This document shows positions 12,609 to 24,960 of a DNA stretch of 64,000 bases, piece by piece. The translations under genes and the position numbers were made by a program. Position 1 is the first letter of the stretch. Each line of letters opens with the position of its first letter. The DNA is from Platerodrilus igneus (taxonomy: Eukaryota; Arthropoda; Insecta; Coleoptera; Lycidae): assembly GCA_036346225.1 (NCBI GenBank), contig JARFIW010001108.1, positions 6,121,076 to 6,185,075 of the forward strand. Direction: 5' to 3'. The notes under the pieces were generated by a model. The model ran no database searches. It was given only the letters and a program-made list of their open reading frames with translations, and was not told where the DNA came from.

Positions 12609-13609
12609 TTACCTCTTCAAACAAAATGCTTGCTGATACCGAACGGAATCAGGTAAATGGCCAATGACACTTGGCACGTTGCTATTCCACTTTCGCAACA
12701 TAAAACCACCTGATTGGCAAATTTGGTTTAATTCATACACGAGTCGTTTGCCATCCTCTATCGAATCACACCCTGTAATCAAATCATCCACGTACGTATC
12801 CGATGCTAAAATCTTGGAAGCAATAGGAAAACGTAACGATTGACTTTTTGCAAGTTCTTGAATTACACGCATGGCTAAAAATGGTGATGATGTGATGCCG
12901 TATGTAACAGTGTTTAGCTGATAATCGATAACAGACTCCGAGGACTTAAATCTCCAAACTATACGTTGATAGTCTCGATGGCTAGTAGAAATAAGAATCT
13001 GTCTATACATTTGCTTAATGTCCGCAGTTAAAACTACAGAATGTAAACGAAAGTGTAATAACAACTCCATGATATCTTTTTGAAGAGGGGCCTGCGAGTA
13101 AATGATCATTTAAAGACCCTCCACTTTGAGCGCTGGCTGAAGCATCAAATACGACACGAAGTTTTGTAGTTGTACTGTCTGGTTTGAACACGGCGTGATG
13201 TGGTATGTAATATACCGGCGATAATGTAGACGATCGAGTTGAATCCGATACAATACGAGACATGTGACCACTATCGATATAATTCTGCATAAATTCTCTG
13301 TACGAATTATACAGTTGAGGATTTATTTCAAACGGCGTTCTAGTGAAAGAAATCTTCAGTGCTATTTCGAGAGCCAGCAAATAGCGGTTCAGGACCATTG
13401 AAAGGTAACAAAACAATAAAACGACCGGTGTCATCCTGCTTGTGAGTGTCCACAAAATGCCTTTCACAAATTTCCGCATGAGGAGATAATTTGTTAGAAT
13501 CTGGAATATTTTCCAGTTCCCAAAATCGAGTAATGTTAGCATCTTCTACAAGTGCAGCTAATGATATACGAGATGTAACAGAAGAAAGAACCTTCCTGTT
13601 AATATCCAC
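12609..13609 (-). pseudogene. BEL/Pao reverse transcriptase
   Basis: Overlapping minus frames at 13,015-13,542 and 12,609-13,109 carry the RT: YYIPHHAVFKPDS, LRVVFDASA, LTADIKQMYRQI and the catalytic DTYVDDLITG (near 12,790). All these motifs are intact as amino acids, but the frame changes near 13,100 and again near 13,340. The leading part (13,340-13,609, DINRKVLSSVTSRISL) is the protease-RT linker. Confidence 0.85.
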
Positions 13610-14226
13610 CCAAAGGTAGTGTGAATTGCCACGGGTTCTTCTAGTGACCCAATGCGAGTTGCGTTTAATAAAACACGCGCGAACAAATCTGCACCTAACA
13701 ATAAATCGATATGGCTAGGTTTGTCGAAGTCCGAATCTGCTAAATCTAATCCAACTATGTGAGGCCAACTATTTGGTGAGATCCTTGATGAAGGAAGGGT
13801 TCCACAAATGTCTGGTAAAACAAAACAATCAATACTGTACTCTGGAACAGTTTTACCTTGAGGACTAATTTTACACGATACTTGTCCATACGCATGAGAA
13901 GCAGATAGACCTAAGCCTTCAACCTTCATTGAAATATTCGATTTTCTTAAACCTAAGCGTCGACAACACTTATCAGTCATGAAATTTTCCATTGATGCAC
14001 TATCTACAAGTGCTCTTACTGTCTGAACTTTACCAAACCCATCTGTAATTGAAATTCTTGCGGTGCCTAATAACGTCATTGTGTTGGACGATCTAGATGA
14101 TAACAACGTACTTGTAGTAGTGTTGCAGGTGGGTTCGGGAAGTTGATCTGTTGCCTGAGTGATTGCAGGTTTCTGTGCAACTGTAGGGTTTTCAAAGTGC
14201 AATAAAGTATGATGACCCTTGCACAC
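13558..14226 (-). pseudogene. BEL/Pao aspartic protease (DUF1758-like)
   Basis: It contains VRALVDSASMENFMT, which matches the active-site region of BEL/Pao proteases except that the usual DSGS reads DSAS here, and a downstream IDLLLGADLFARVLL flap and core region. The frame enters from the zinc-knuckle block by a shift near 14,210 and ends early near 13,560, where a short run may be one base short. Confidence 0.75.
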
Positions 14227-14918
14227 TTTTTACAAACAAGTTTGGAAGAGCAGCGTGTAACCATATGAGAGTTGCGAAGACAATTAATGCATAAGTGTTT
14301 GTCTTTAACAAAGTTATAACGGTCTTGTGGCGATTTATTCAGAAACATTTCACATTGGTATAAGTTATGAGTACCACTGCAAAGACTGCATTTCTGAGCG
14401 AATGAAGTTGTTACGAATGACTTTCGAACTTGGGGTTTTGAATATTCAAAGGAACGTTTAGAAGGTACACTAGATGATATGGTTTGTTTAATGGACGTAT
14501 TAAATTTGGACGGTGTATCGGAAACAACCATATTGCTAATTTCTAATGCCTTGCAATGTTTTTCTAGAAATAATTTTAATTGATCATAAGATGGAATGTC
14601 TGATGTATTTTCTAACTCAAATGTTTTCAAAAGATTTGTATCTACCTTTTTTGATAACAAATTAAACAATACGAAGTCGAGCAAATCAATCTTAGTTTGA
14701 CGTAAGCTTGATATATTTTCCGTAAAGCAATTAAGCAATTCTCTTAAATCTGTATGTGAATTAAATTTTGCTTTTGGTGACGATTCTAAAGCATTCCAAT
14801 GCGTGTTTGCAATTAAACGTTTTGAATTAAACCTCTCCACAATAATTGAATAAGCTAGCATATAATTATTATTCGAAATTTGCAAATGTCTAATGAGTTC
14901 TCTAGACTTAAAATCCAA
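14076..14918 (-). pseudogene. BEL/Pao gag core with zinc knuckles
   Basis: The frame starts within a DUF1759-type domain (LIRHLQISNNNYMLAY, then WNALESSPKAK) and runs through a linker into two CCHC-like knuckles: CSLCSGTHNLYQCEMF and CINCLRNSHMVTRC. This is the nucleocapsid part of the polyprotein. The preceding gag frame at 15,091-15,474 is separated by stops and shifts at about 14,920-15,090, one of them at an A-run at 14,929-14,933. Confidence 0.85.
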
Positions 14919-15090
14919 CGCATCAATTAAAAATAGAACTTTTCGATCGGTAGCAATTGATTATTTTCATGAACTAAATTATTAAAAATTGAATAAACTC
15001 TTGGAAATGTTCTATTTTTCCAGAAAATTTTTCATTTCTATCCGAGGAGACGAATATTAGTACATGAGCCGATGCTAGTAATATTTTCAG

Positions 15091-15474
15091 TCAAGCATTT
15101 TCAGCAGTGGATATATTATCAAACTGAGCTTTAATAATTTTAATGTTTAACAAAGACCTATCTATTTCAATTCTTAATGTTGTAACTTCATTTAATAATT
15201 CCGAGTTGTCCTCATCCAATATGCACGTTTTATAAGATGTATCTACATCGTTTTTGATATCAAAGGCGCTTTCAGCCATAATATTAACAGAAATACAATT
15301 GCCTTTAATATGCTCCAATTTATCTATCGCACCAGATATATCAGATAATCTATCGAGTGCGGCCTTTAAATCCACTATCAACCTATCCGATGAAATATGT
15401 GCCATCCTAACGAACAAGGTTAATAATATCGATTTTATATTGATTTCAGCTACAAAAATGAAGGGTTTGTTCAC
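15091..15474 (-). pseudogene. BEL/Pao gag N-terminus
   Basis: The likely start is the Met of MAHISSDRLIVDLK near 15,405. A helical N-terminal domain (LKAALDRLSDISGAIDKL) is typical of BEL/Pao gag leaders. It stops at 15,091 and the downstream part continues in other frames. The untranslated leader lies between it and the 5' LTR, with TTGGTCCTTGAGC directly after the LTR as a possible primer-binding region. Confidence 0.65.
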
Positions 15475-15965
15475 CTAATAATAGGATATACCAAGGGTAA
15501 TGTTGAACTACCTGTTAAAGAATTTTTACTACAACGTGCCTAACGGGAGCTTGCAAGTTTCAATATGACAAAGAGCAAAGGGTTTTATTCTACCCGGTTT
15601 TACGAATACCTGAATTCTCTAGCGAACTTGAATTACAAGTTTAAAATAACTGTATTGCTTAAACACTTTTCTGACTACAAATTCTTACGTTAACTATCCT
15701 AAAATTTACAAAGATTTGTCATTTTAAGGCTTTATAAGATTCTGTATCAGTACAAAATTTCAAATTTAATGCGAGATTGCATCTACTATAAGTTACTTTA
15801 CACAATTGACTATGAAACTGGTGGTGTGACTACACTTTTCTTCTAAATGCGGTCAACCCCTAATTTAAGCGAAGAGCAATTAACAATGTAGTTAAAATGA
15901 ATGCCAATAATAAATGCCAATAATAAACCAATTAATAAGCCAAATATTTGCTCAAGGACCAAAAA

Positions 15966-16338
15966 TGTTAATCAAAATGTTAATTTGCATTTACAATCAC
16001 ACAAAGGAAATGATAATTTAAAGGAATATATCACCTACCTTTCACTGGTTGTAGTGGTTGATTGTACTTGCACTGCTATCAGATAATTATGGACTGTATG
16101 TATAATGTTCACTAATTGTTGCTAATTACTGATGCTCGATGCACCGAACTAAATCACGAACCAAAGCCAAGCGAGAACGAAGTTGAATTGTCGTCCACTC
16201 GTACATTACCAACCCTTTTATGTCGTTGCACTAAAGGTAGGGATAATGGAGGGTTTCTAGGTGGGAATAGTTTAAGGACTTAAATTAATTGTGATTGGCA
16301 TACTACACTACAACCAAAATACTTATAAAGCCTTAACA
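15966..16338 (-). repeat. BEL/Pao 5' LTR
   Basis: 373 bp, reads the same as 9,756-10,128. It is followed on the plus side by the GACTA duplication at 16,339-16,343 and then the errantivirus env. Confidence 0.93.
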
Positions 16339-16343
16339 GACTA

Positions 16344-16930
16344 TACTATCTTGATTTCTTACTAGCTTCCTTAACGTATCGTTGAACTTTATTATAGTTG
16401 ATTGGGTTAGAGGTATTTGGTTGCTAACATTGGTTTTTATATCGTTTTGGTTTTCGATTAATTGCTGTATTGCATTGTCATAACGTTATGCGTCTTGGTT
16501 ATCTAAATTGCCTGTGATAGCTTTTATTATGTTTCTAAGTCCGTTAATTAGTCCTCTTTTTCGTCTTGAAATTTGTTCTGTGGGTATTAATCTGTTAAAT
16601 TTATATTCTATATTCCTTAAAATGTTTTCTATTATGCTGTTGTAATTCATCATTTCTATGGCGTATTCCTTTCCGAATTTGACTGTGTCTATTGATTGTT
16701 TTAAGCGATAATAGTTGTCTTTGATTATTTGAGATTCTTGTTTTAATTCCGTTAAATCGAATTTTTGTGCGAATGTCCAATAGTCTATTGTATTTTGTAT
16801 ACTTCCCAATTTTTTTTTGCTAGTATACCGGGATTGTTTTTTATGTCTTCAATTAATACGTCGTTGTCCGTTCTACCTGAACGGAGGTTGACGGTAAGGG
16901 TGATGGCTGTCTTAAGTTTTCAAATGAATG
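16344..16930 (-). pseudogene. env: Errantivirus envelope gene, N-terminal part with furin-type cleavage site
   Basis: The frame at 16,486-16,809 ends its first subunit with ISRRKR followed by GLINGLRNIIKAI. This is a basic furin-type site followed by a fusion-peptide-like stretch, the signature of F-type envelopes. An in-frame stop at 16,486 and frame changes near 16,810-16,930 break it. On the minus strand it runs into the BEL insertion at 16,343 and the protein resumes at 9,755. Confidence 0.8.
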
Positions 16931-17000
16931 TATTTTAATATCTTGCCGTTGTCTACTATGGCTATATTTTTGTCTGATATTTTTTTAATTTTAAACGGGC

Positions 17001-18340
17001 CTAATTTCTGGGTGCCGTTTTGTGTCGTTTACTTTGGAAATTTTTCTCGTACACGGTTTGTCTTATTAAAAATTTATTTGCGTCGGTATTCTTATTGCGG
17101 GTTGTGGTGATACGTTCTTTGTCGTTATCTAATTTATTTTTGACCTTATCGTAAGTTATTTTTAATTTCTCTTTATGATCTTTAGCATACAGCTGAAATA
17201 CTTCTTTGTTATAATGTGTGTCGTAAAGGTTGCGGGAATCTGAATGTCCGAATGTTAATTCTAGGGGTGTAAAATTTGTTGATGAGTGGATCGTACTATT
17301 GTAGGCGATTAGTGCGTATGACATTAAATTGGTGATGTATTCCTTCTTGTAAGTTAGTCTTAATAATCTGATTTGTTCTAACAGGGTTAAATGTAGTCTT
17401 TCAATTAATCCGTTTGATTCAGGGTGGTTTTCCGTTATAAAATGAATTTGTATCTTATGGAGTTCTAAAGTGTTTTGTATCGTTTTGTCTTTAAATTCGC
17501 TGCCGTAATCTAAGGTTATTGTTTCGGGTGTGCCATAAAATGTAAAGTATTGTAGAAATCCTCGTGTTACGTCAATGCTATTTTTAGAGGTGATGGATTG
17601 CTTGGTCTATTTTGGTGAATGCATCGACAATGGTTAAAAAGAGACTACTAGAGTGTCGGCATGTAATTTTTGAAAAGGTTTGTCAGGTATTTTGGTTACC
17701 ATTAGGGGTATTTTGGGGGTGTCCTGTCGTATTTTGCTTTATAACATAGTTCGCATTGGTTGATAAAGTCTGTGGTTAACTCTTTCATATCTTTAAAATA
17801 GTATCGTCTTATAAGTTGCTTTAATGTTTCACTGATTCCACGATGGTTGGTTTTACCTTCGTGTTGATTTTTTATTACGTCGTTTATTTCGTCAGGGTCA
17901 TCTAATATTATTAATTTTCTTGTGCATCTGATAAGTTCAGGGCCAGAGTTATTGAATAATTTAACGTATAATTCTGAAAATCGTTTATATAAATGTTCAG
18001 TGTTAAAATAAAAGTAAAATCGTTTTTTCTCGGGGGTGTATTCTTTTAGAAGTTTAATTATTTGTTCCTCGTTGTCGTCTTTAGTTATTTGAATTTGGTA
18101 TATTTTCTTATTGTCTATTTTCGTATATTTTACGGGATTGGGGTTAGTTAGAACTTCGGTAAGTATAAATTGATTTGATTTTATATCGATTGCTTCGTTT
18201 AAAATTTTAATGGCGGTTTTTGGCTCTTCATTCTGTGTCGAATGTATGGTGTCTATCTCTTCGGGATCTTCTCTTACTTCTGTCTCGTTTATGTTTCCTA
18301 TAATTGATTCCGTTTCTAGTGCGTTGAGCTGTATTCTACT
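17001..18340 (-). pseudogene. pol: Errantivirus integrase and upstream linker
   Basis: The frame at 17,001-17,324 (YALIAYNSTIHSSTNFTPLE, then FGHSD) is the end of the Gypsy integrase core and its C-terminal region. The zinc-binding and catalytic parts at about 17,330-18,200 are recognisable only across several shifted frames. The same block occurs at about 47,865-48,780 in the second copy, which helps delimit it. It is inactive by frame breaks. Confidence 0.7.
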
Positions 18341-18654
18341 TCACGTCCGTAAAGGGAAGGGTTTGAATATTTCGTTGCCCAAATTATGGCTAATAATTCT
18401 TTGTCTATCGTACCGTATTTCTGTCCAGTGTCATTTAGGGTTCTGGATGCGTAGCTGATTGGTTTATCGCTACCTACTTTTTCTTGGCTTAATACTGCGC
18501 GTAGTGCTACGTTTGATGCGTCAGTTGTCAATATAACTGGTTTTGAAAAGTCTGGGTATTCTAATACAGGGTGATTCGTGAGTATACATTTAATTTTCTC
18601 TACGGCTTTAATGAATTCCGGAGTGTGTTTAATTTTATTTCCTTTTTCAAACAA
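18316..18654 (-). pseudogene. pol: Errantivirus RNase H, internally deleted
   Basis: It contains VILTTDASNVALRAVLSQ and ISYASRTLNDTGQKYGTIDKELLAIIWA (quoted in two overlapping parts: ISYASRTLNDTGQKYG and KELLAIIWA), the RNase H of Gypsy pol. Compared with 48,760-48,960 of the second copy, about 150 bp is missing near 18,340. That removes the end of RNase H and fuses it to the following linker out of frame. Confidence 0.75.
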
Positions 18655-19664
18655 GTTGTCAGGGGCTTGGTTGTCTGAGCGTAACCTTTAATGAATTTAC
18701 GGTAGTAGCCACTAAGTCCTAAAAATCCTTTAATTTCTTTGTTCGTTTTTGGTAGGGGGTAATTTAGTACTGCGTTCATTTTATCGGGGTTTGGCATGAC
18801 TTCTTGGGATGTTATTATATGTCCTAAAAATGATACTTCATTCTGTAACAATTCGTTTTTGTCTAGTTGAACTTTAAAATGTGATTTTCTTAATCTTTCG
18901 AATACTTCTCTTAGTCTTTCTATGTGTTCTACTAATGATGTTGAATAAATTATGATGTCGTATAGGTACACAAGACATTTCTCGATTTGTATTCCTCGTA
19001 ATATATTATCCATGACTCGTTGAAAAGTAGCGGCTGCGTTCTTTATTCAAAATGGCATTTGTTTTTATTCATAATGTCCTCTAGGTGTGCTAAATACGAT
19101 TTTCGATCTGTCTTTCTCTTCCATTTCTACTAGGTGATATCCTGATGCAAGGTCTAATGTTGAAAAATATTGACACTTTCCTAGTTTGTTTAAAATTTCG
19201 GTGATATTGGGTAGTGGACATTTGTCGTCTACCGTTTTTTCATTTAGCTTTCTGTAGTCTATTACCATTCGATATTTTCTCTTGCCTGATGCGTCTAATT
19301 TCTTGGGTACTATTAATATGGGGCTGCTCCATGGTGAGTTGGAATGTTGTATGATATCTTGCTCTAATAAATCTGCTACTTGTCTGTCGGCTTCTTCCTG
19401 GCTTGCGTGAGGTAGTCTGTATGCTTTTGTAAAAATTGGTTTGTTGTCTGTTAGTTCTATATTGTGTTTGACTAAATTAGTGAAAGATAAGGGTATTCCT
19501 TCACACTGAAATATATCGCGGTATTCAAAACATAAGTTTTTAATTGCTCTCTCCTCTTCTTTGTTAATGTCGGTATTAAAGCGAATGTTATTTAAATTTT
19601 CTCTTAACATCTTATCGTGTTCTACGGGGTTATAATCGTTTTTTAAATTTTCGTCTATTTCCAT
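18600..19664 (-). pseudogene. pol: Errantivirus reverse transcriptase
   Basis: The frame at 19,065-19,664 carries the RT start: KAYRLPHASQEEAD, SPWSSPILIVPKK, RMVIDYRKLN and YFSTLDLASGYH. A stop near 19,062 separates it from 18,600-19,013 with VMDNILRGIQ and the active-site region, which reads LVYLYDIIIYS instead of the usual YLDD. The first Asp of the catalytic pair is therefore replaced by Tyr. GFLGLSGYYRKFI follows. The polymerase would be dead even without the frame breaks. Confidence 0.85.
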
Positions 19665-20450
19665 TTTGTTAAAATTTAATTCTTCTACGTTAATTGGGTT
19701 TGTTAGTGATAGTTCTAAGGGGTAGTTATTTGAGTTTAGAATTGTTGTTGTGGCATAATTATCTTTTATTTGTACTAGTGCTGTGGGAGTTTCTACTCCT
19801 TGTTGAAATATTATGTGATTTATAATTTCTACGTCGTTTTTTGAGTTTACTGGGATTTTTATTTGTTTCTCTGTTCGCGGTTCTATGGTGTATTTTTGAT
19901 CGGTTTGGGTATTTTGAAATTTAATGGGGATTTGTCCGTATTTTGATCTTAATAAATGGTTTTTTATATCAATGTTGATCCTAATTTTCTTAGAAGATCC
20001 ATTCCTATTAGTCCGTCTTATTTATCGTTGAATTCAAAAATGCAAAATTTGTTTCATTTTTACGTTGAAGGTTTAGCTATGAATTGATGTAGGGTCGTTT
20101 GGTGAACTGTTTTAATTTTAAAGGGTTCTCTCTCTCTCTACAAAATCTAAATAATGTTTTTTTACGGTTCGGGGGCTAATTAGTATTTTTGAGGATCCGG
20201 TATCAATTAGTAATTTAAATTCTGCGTGGGGTATTTATATATATGGCAATACTTGGTGATTAATATTATTCAAATTAATTAAGTTTGGTCGTTTATAAAT
20301 CTGTCTATCTGAAAATTTGAGCACGCGCTTTCTTCTTTCTTCTTCGTAGTTTTCACATGGGTCGTTATGTTCGTAAGTCTCTAAATGATTGGATTCTTCG
20401 TTAGATTCTTCTACTTCTTGGTGAAACAGTTCTTCGGAGGTAAAGTTTCG
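19665..20450 (-). pseudogene. pol: Errantivirus protease region
   Basis: No long open frame remains. On the minus strand near 20,200 the sequence encodes FKLLIDTGSSKI, the active-site motif of a retropepsin. The rest of the protease and its link to RT lie in shifted frames with stops. Confidence 0.6.
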
Positions 20451-21360
20451 TTATTGGTTATGGCTTGGTCGGATTTGCAATATTTTTGTGTTTTTTCTGG
20501 TGTTACCAGATGAGGAATCCATAGGGGTTGGTTTGTAATAACTGTTAGGGTCATTATTATTTATCATCGGTGTATTTCTAATGGGGTTTGCGCTAAATGC
20601 TGGTCTTTGTTGGTTCATATTTTGGTTGAATCTTGGTGCGAATGTGGGCTTCGTAAAATTTGAGTTGAACGTTAGTTTCGGAAATTGTCTGAATTGATTA
20701 GTAAAATTTGTGTTATTAAAATATGAGTTGTTAATTCGCGGTTGATTCATTTCTGTGTTGAACGGTATGAATTTTGGTTTAGTGGATGTTTGTCTTGCGG
20801 CTTGTATGGTTTTTATTGGTGAATAGCTTCTATTCGCGTTGGGGTTATATAGTCTGTTTCGATAATACATTACGTTTTCTTCTTCTATGATCATGTTCAT
20901 CGCTTCTTCTAAATTTTGGGGATGTTGGAATCTTATTTTATCTGATACTCGTTCTGGTAATGCATTTATGTAGGTGTCCAGTACCATTTTGTCATACATT
21001 TTTGTCTTTAGTAGACGGATATTTTGGTCGAGTTCTTCAATTTTTAATTTTGTTAGAATTAAACTTTTTAGGTCTTGACATTTAACTCCGAATTAATACG
21101 GGGATTGGTTACTTTCCATTCTTAGGTTTATTAGGCCGCGGATAAGACATTTAATGTTGCGTTGGTCTCCGAAATATGCTATTAATATGTGTTTAAAGTC
21201 TTGCCATTCTTCTAAATCGTCTCGATTGACTATTAGTGTTAATACCCGTTCGGTCAGTTTACTTATTTATAGACGTAAAAGTAATACATTTCGTTTGTTA
21301 TCGTCTGGTTTGTAAAGGGTTTTCAAAAATATTTCACACGCGGTAATGAAGTTTTCTAGT
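20451..21360 (-). pseudogene. gag: Errantivirus gag, C-terminal part
   Basis: The frame at 20,451-20,999 (DTYINALPERVSDKIRF, then Asn/Pro/Phe-rich sequence) and shifted frames up to about 21,360 (ACEIFLKTLYKPDD, then ERVLTLIVNRDDLEEW) match the layout of errantivirus gag, which lacks a clear CCHC knuckle. Gag homology ends abruptly near 21,360 on the plus coordinate. Confidence 0.65.
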
Positions 21361-23270
21361 TATGACTTTTTAACCAAACCTTTTTCAGGGGAATGGATGT
21401 TACCGGTGCTATGCTCTAGACTTTACTCTAAGCGGTAGAAAGCAATGGTTCAGGGGTGGGAATTGATATTAAAGAAATTAACAAAATATTGAGCGCCACC
21501 ACATTCAGGAAAAAGGGGAATGCAGAACCCAAAAGTTGACTACAACGATGAGATACTTGAAACAAATTACAAGATTAAAAATATAACATATGAGGCAGCA
21601 GTTTGCTCCTCCAATATATTTTAAAATAACATGATATTGTAAGTACCTTTATATCTTGTAGCATTAACCTTTATGAAAGTATTTTATATACTCCAAGATT
21701 GTACTTTTTTGTTTAAATAAAAGTGGTCTAGGTTTTTTGAAAAGTATAATGTAATAATATCCTTTAACAAGTTTATATGTTATAGTAAAAATGGAACGTA
21801 TTTATAATTTAGGTATTTAAAAATGTTTGTGCAATAGTAACTTAACTTTCTTTAAATATATAGAAAATGAAAATATAACTCTTTTGATTTTAAGTTTCCC
21901 GTTAATACTAAACATTAACGTTCGATTCTAATAAATTGCAACAATTATTATTTTATATAGAAATCGGATCCGTTAACTACTCACAATTAGAATGTATAGA
22001 TTTTATATACATTAATATAGTAAATAAATCGAGCAAAGTTTCCTAGTCAGATGAGAAAAGAAGCAAAAATATATTTAGTGAAAAAGTAAATAAGCTGTAT
22101 AATTTATACAAGTTATTTATTAATAGAATTTGAAGTATGGAATGTTGATAAACAAATAAGCTGCAATATAAACTCACTAGAGTATTATAATGTCTTTCTT
22201 TAATCATAATTAGAGGTGAAATATAACAATTTACTTGATAGCTGTTATAGCAAATTATAATTAATTAAACTAGAACTAGGGTTATGTTTAAATGTGTTGA
22301 TCAATATTATCAAATTACACAATCAATGTGAAATACACCCTGTTTCTAATTTTTAAATTCACTTAAATTTCATGAAATATTTATTGCCGTATTAGATTTT
22401 ATAATACCATTATTGGAATGTAAACAAAACGAAGTTGACAAGTGACATCTTTCGAATAAAATTATAAAGAGTACGCACTTTGAAAATCCAGTTCAACACC
22501 TGTTATACCAACCAGATTTATGTATCGATTACGTGCTGTTTATGAAACGAAGTATAGCTGATCGGACTTTGACCATGCATCTTCACAGATAATTAATCCA
22601 TTTATTTAATTCAACCAAGGTGAAATCTTGCAATCTTGTACCAAGCAATTACACTGCATTGAAATTACGAGCATCCAAGATAGATGTAAATAAATATCAC
22701 GGCGATTCTTTAAAAACCAGACTAACAATCATGTGTGCGCATCTTAAACGAATTGTAATATTGGATTCTGAACTAACGTACCGAAAAGCGCATTGTTAAT
22801 TCTCTAAGGAAACGTCACGTAGATGATTCTCGACGCTTCACTCACCTCTTCTCACTATCTCAATCCTAAGGTCAGAGGACGCTAAACAAGCCATGTTAGA
22901 CTGCTCTTGCGATTAAGAACAAGTTGTCTTATACTACGACTCATTCGTAACTTCGAATATTTACGGCAGATGGCTGCACATATTACCAAATATTTCATAA
23001 AGATGTAAACTAGGAATGTATTTATTTATCTTCATTATAAGGGTAATAATGAATTTTTATTAAATCAAATAAGAATATAAATTGAATGTTGTAAACAACA
23101 ACTGAATCAATTGTTGAGATGTAATTATTATGTTATTATGTATTAATTATAACTAATTAAATATACTAAATGTGTAATGGATATTGTAAAGTGTGTTGCA
23201 TATATTAGGGGTTATGTATGACTACATAATAAAAGTAATTATTAGGGTTATTTTGCAAACGTAGCATTTG
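21361..23270. other. Probable insertion in errantivirus gag, unidentified
   Basis: About 1.9 kb of AT-rich noncoding DNA lies where the N-terminal part of gag should be. I see no open frame, no clear terminal repeats and no family. The edges are approximate. An almost perfect 20-bp palindrome (GTAGCATTTGAAAATGCTAC) sits at about 23,259-23,278. It could be a non-autonomous element or a highly decayed leader. Confidence 0.35.
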
Positions 23271-24960
23271 AAAATGCTACAACTTCTCTCAGTTGAATTG
23301 GGGTATACTTTCAAGGTAAATTTTCATATCTGAACTCATGATTGTTAAGGGTTGCTTTGCTTTTAATTAATATTAAATTTTGTATAAATTGAGAATTATT
23401 TCGCGGTTTGGTTTATTACTTTTCAGTTTGGTTGGTGTTGGGATATTTAAAGAATCACTTTACTTATATTTTATACGTAGTTATACGGGGTTATAATTAA
23501 ATTGCAGAGTTTTTGTTTGGTAATGTTTGGTCATTTGATGTAACCTGGGATTTGTTTATTTTATACTTCGCGGATGTGATAGTTGTTGCGGGTTTTAATT
23601 TTTTGAAAAGTTTCTATGTGGATTAATAATTTATTAGGATATTTGCGTTGTACTTTGTACGTTTTGTTGTGCCAGTTATGATTTTATTTTATTTTAGTTC
23701 TGCTGATTAATTGAATCTGCTTTAATTATCTCGTTTCTGTAGGTGTTGTAATTGATAAGTGTATAAAATGTTTCCTTTCAATCGTGCTGTCTAGTTACCT
23801 TGAATGTCTAAATTTAGAGTTGCAAGTTTTCAGTCTACCGTTTCGTTATAGTAGTTGCATCAATGTCTCCTTTATAATTTATACAATAAATTGTTTAAAT
23901 TATAAGTTTTAAGTTCCTGAAAGGTTTTTGCTTTCAGTCTCGGTGAAAATTTTAAATAAATTGCGTAACATTTTTGTATAATTAAATATTCTCGTGCTGA
24001 AAAATATTTAATTACTTTTTATAAAGTTTGATTTTTCTGAATAGGTTTTATTCTCAGTCTCGTTATAATTGAATTGCATCTTTTACAATTAATTACTTCG
24101 CGCTGAAGTATTTAATCATAAATTATGTCAAATTTGAATGAATCTTTTCAGCACTGTAGATATTTAATTATAGCTGTAAAGTTGCGAATGGTTTTACTCA
24201 ATGATAGTTTCCAGTAATAATCGCGTTTTAAATTTGCACGCTTTGTTTCAACTTATGATGGGTTAATTTATTAATAGATTGCAAAGATGTTTCTACAATT
24301 ATATACTAAGCGTTTAATTATAGACTTTGATAAAGGTTAAACTTTGAATAATTCGTTCCTGTAAGCTTGCGGTGATAAAATGGTAAAATTTAGTTGCGTT
24401 CTATTTCGTATTTTAAAATCGTTTTCGTTTTGTTTTAATAATTCGTAATAATTGTTTGTACTAATAATTGCGTATATAAATGCGTCTTTTCGATTCTCTT
24501 GTTTTAAATTAAATCTCTTGTTTCAAAAATAAGTTTTCGTGATAACAATTATTTTTCTTAATAAATAAGTAAATTACTTTCATAAAATGGCATAAATTGC
24601 GATAGTTCAAAATCTGTACATACACAAAATATATTTAAAAAAAATTTCTTTACTAGCTAATATCAATAAATTTGTAAAAAGAATAATTGGTTTAGTAAAA
24701 TGAACTTACATAATGCTCATCGTCGATTTCTTTTGTTTTCTGACTATGGGTTCAGTCGATTTTTGTACTTCGTCCACGTTGGTTTCTTTGGGTTTGATCG
24801 ATTCCTGTACATCGTCCAAATTTGTTTGGTTGGGTTCGGTTGATGCTTGTACCTCGTCCAACTTTGTTTGGATTCTTCAAGAAATGGGAATTGAAATTCT
24901 TGGTTACCAGTTCTCCGATTTTGGATTGGTAGTGCCTTTCTGGATCCTACCGACTGCGCT
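23271..24960 (-). other. Errantivirus 5' leader with primer-binding site and tandem repeats
   Basis: A long AT-rich untranslated leader between the 5' LTR and gag. Next to the LTR, the minus strand reads GCGCAGTCGGTAGGAT (about 24,943-24,960), which fits a tRNA-Ser-type primer-binding site used by many insect errantiviruses. At about 24,744-24,870 there are three tandem units of roughly 42 bp sharing TTGTAC and TCGTCCA motifs. Further imperfect repeats with TTCAGTCTCG occur at about 23,930-24,065. Confidence 0.6.

Larger units (their letters stand above)
9756..16338 (-). mobile_element. BEL/Pao LTR retrotransposon nested in the errantivirus env
   Basis: Two 373-bp LTRs (9,756-10,128 and 15,966-16,338) read identically. 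Both begin TGTTAATC and end CCTTAACA. The 5-bp duplication GACTA flanks the element at 9,751-9,755 and 16,339-16,343. Minus-strand order is gag (DUF1759-like), zinc knuckles, aspartic protease, RT with YVDD, Pao-type A17 segment, RNase H, integrase and a C-terminal DUF5641-like domain, diagnostic of BEL/Pao. A purine tract GGTGGGCGGTA precedes the 3' LTR. Identical LTRs mean a recent insertion, yet the reading frame is broken repeatedly, often at homopolymers. Confidence 0.93.
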
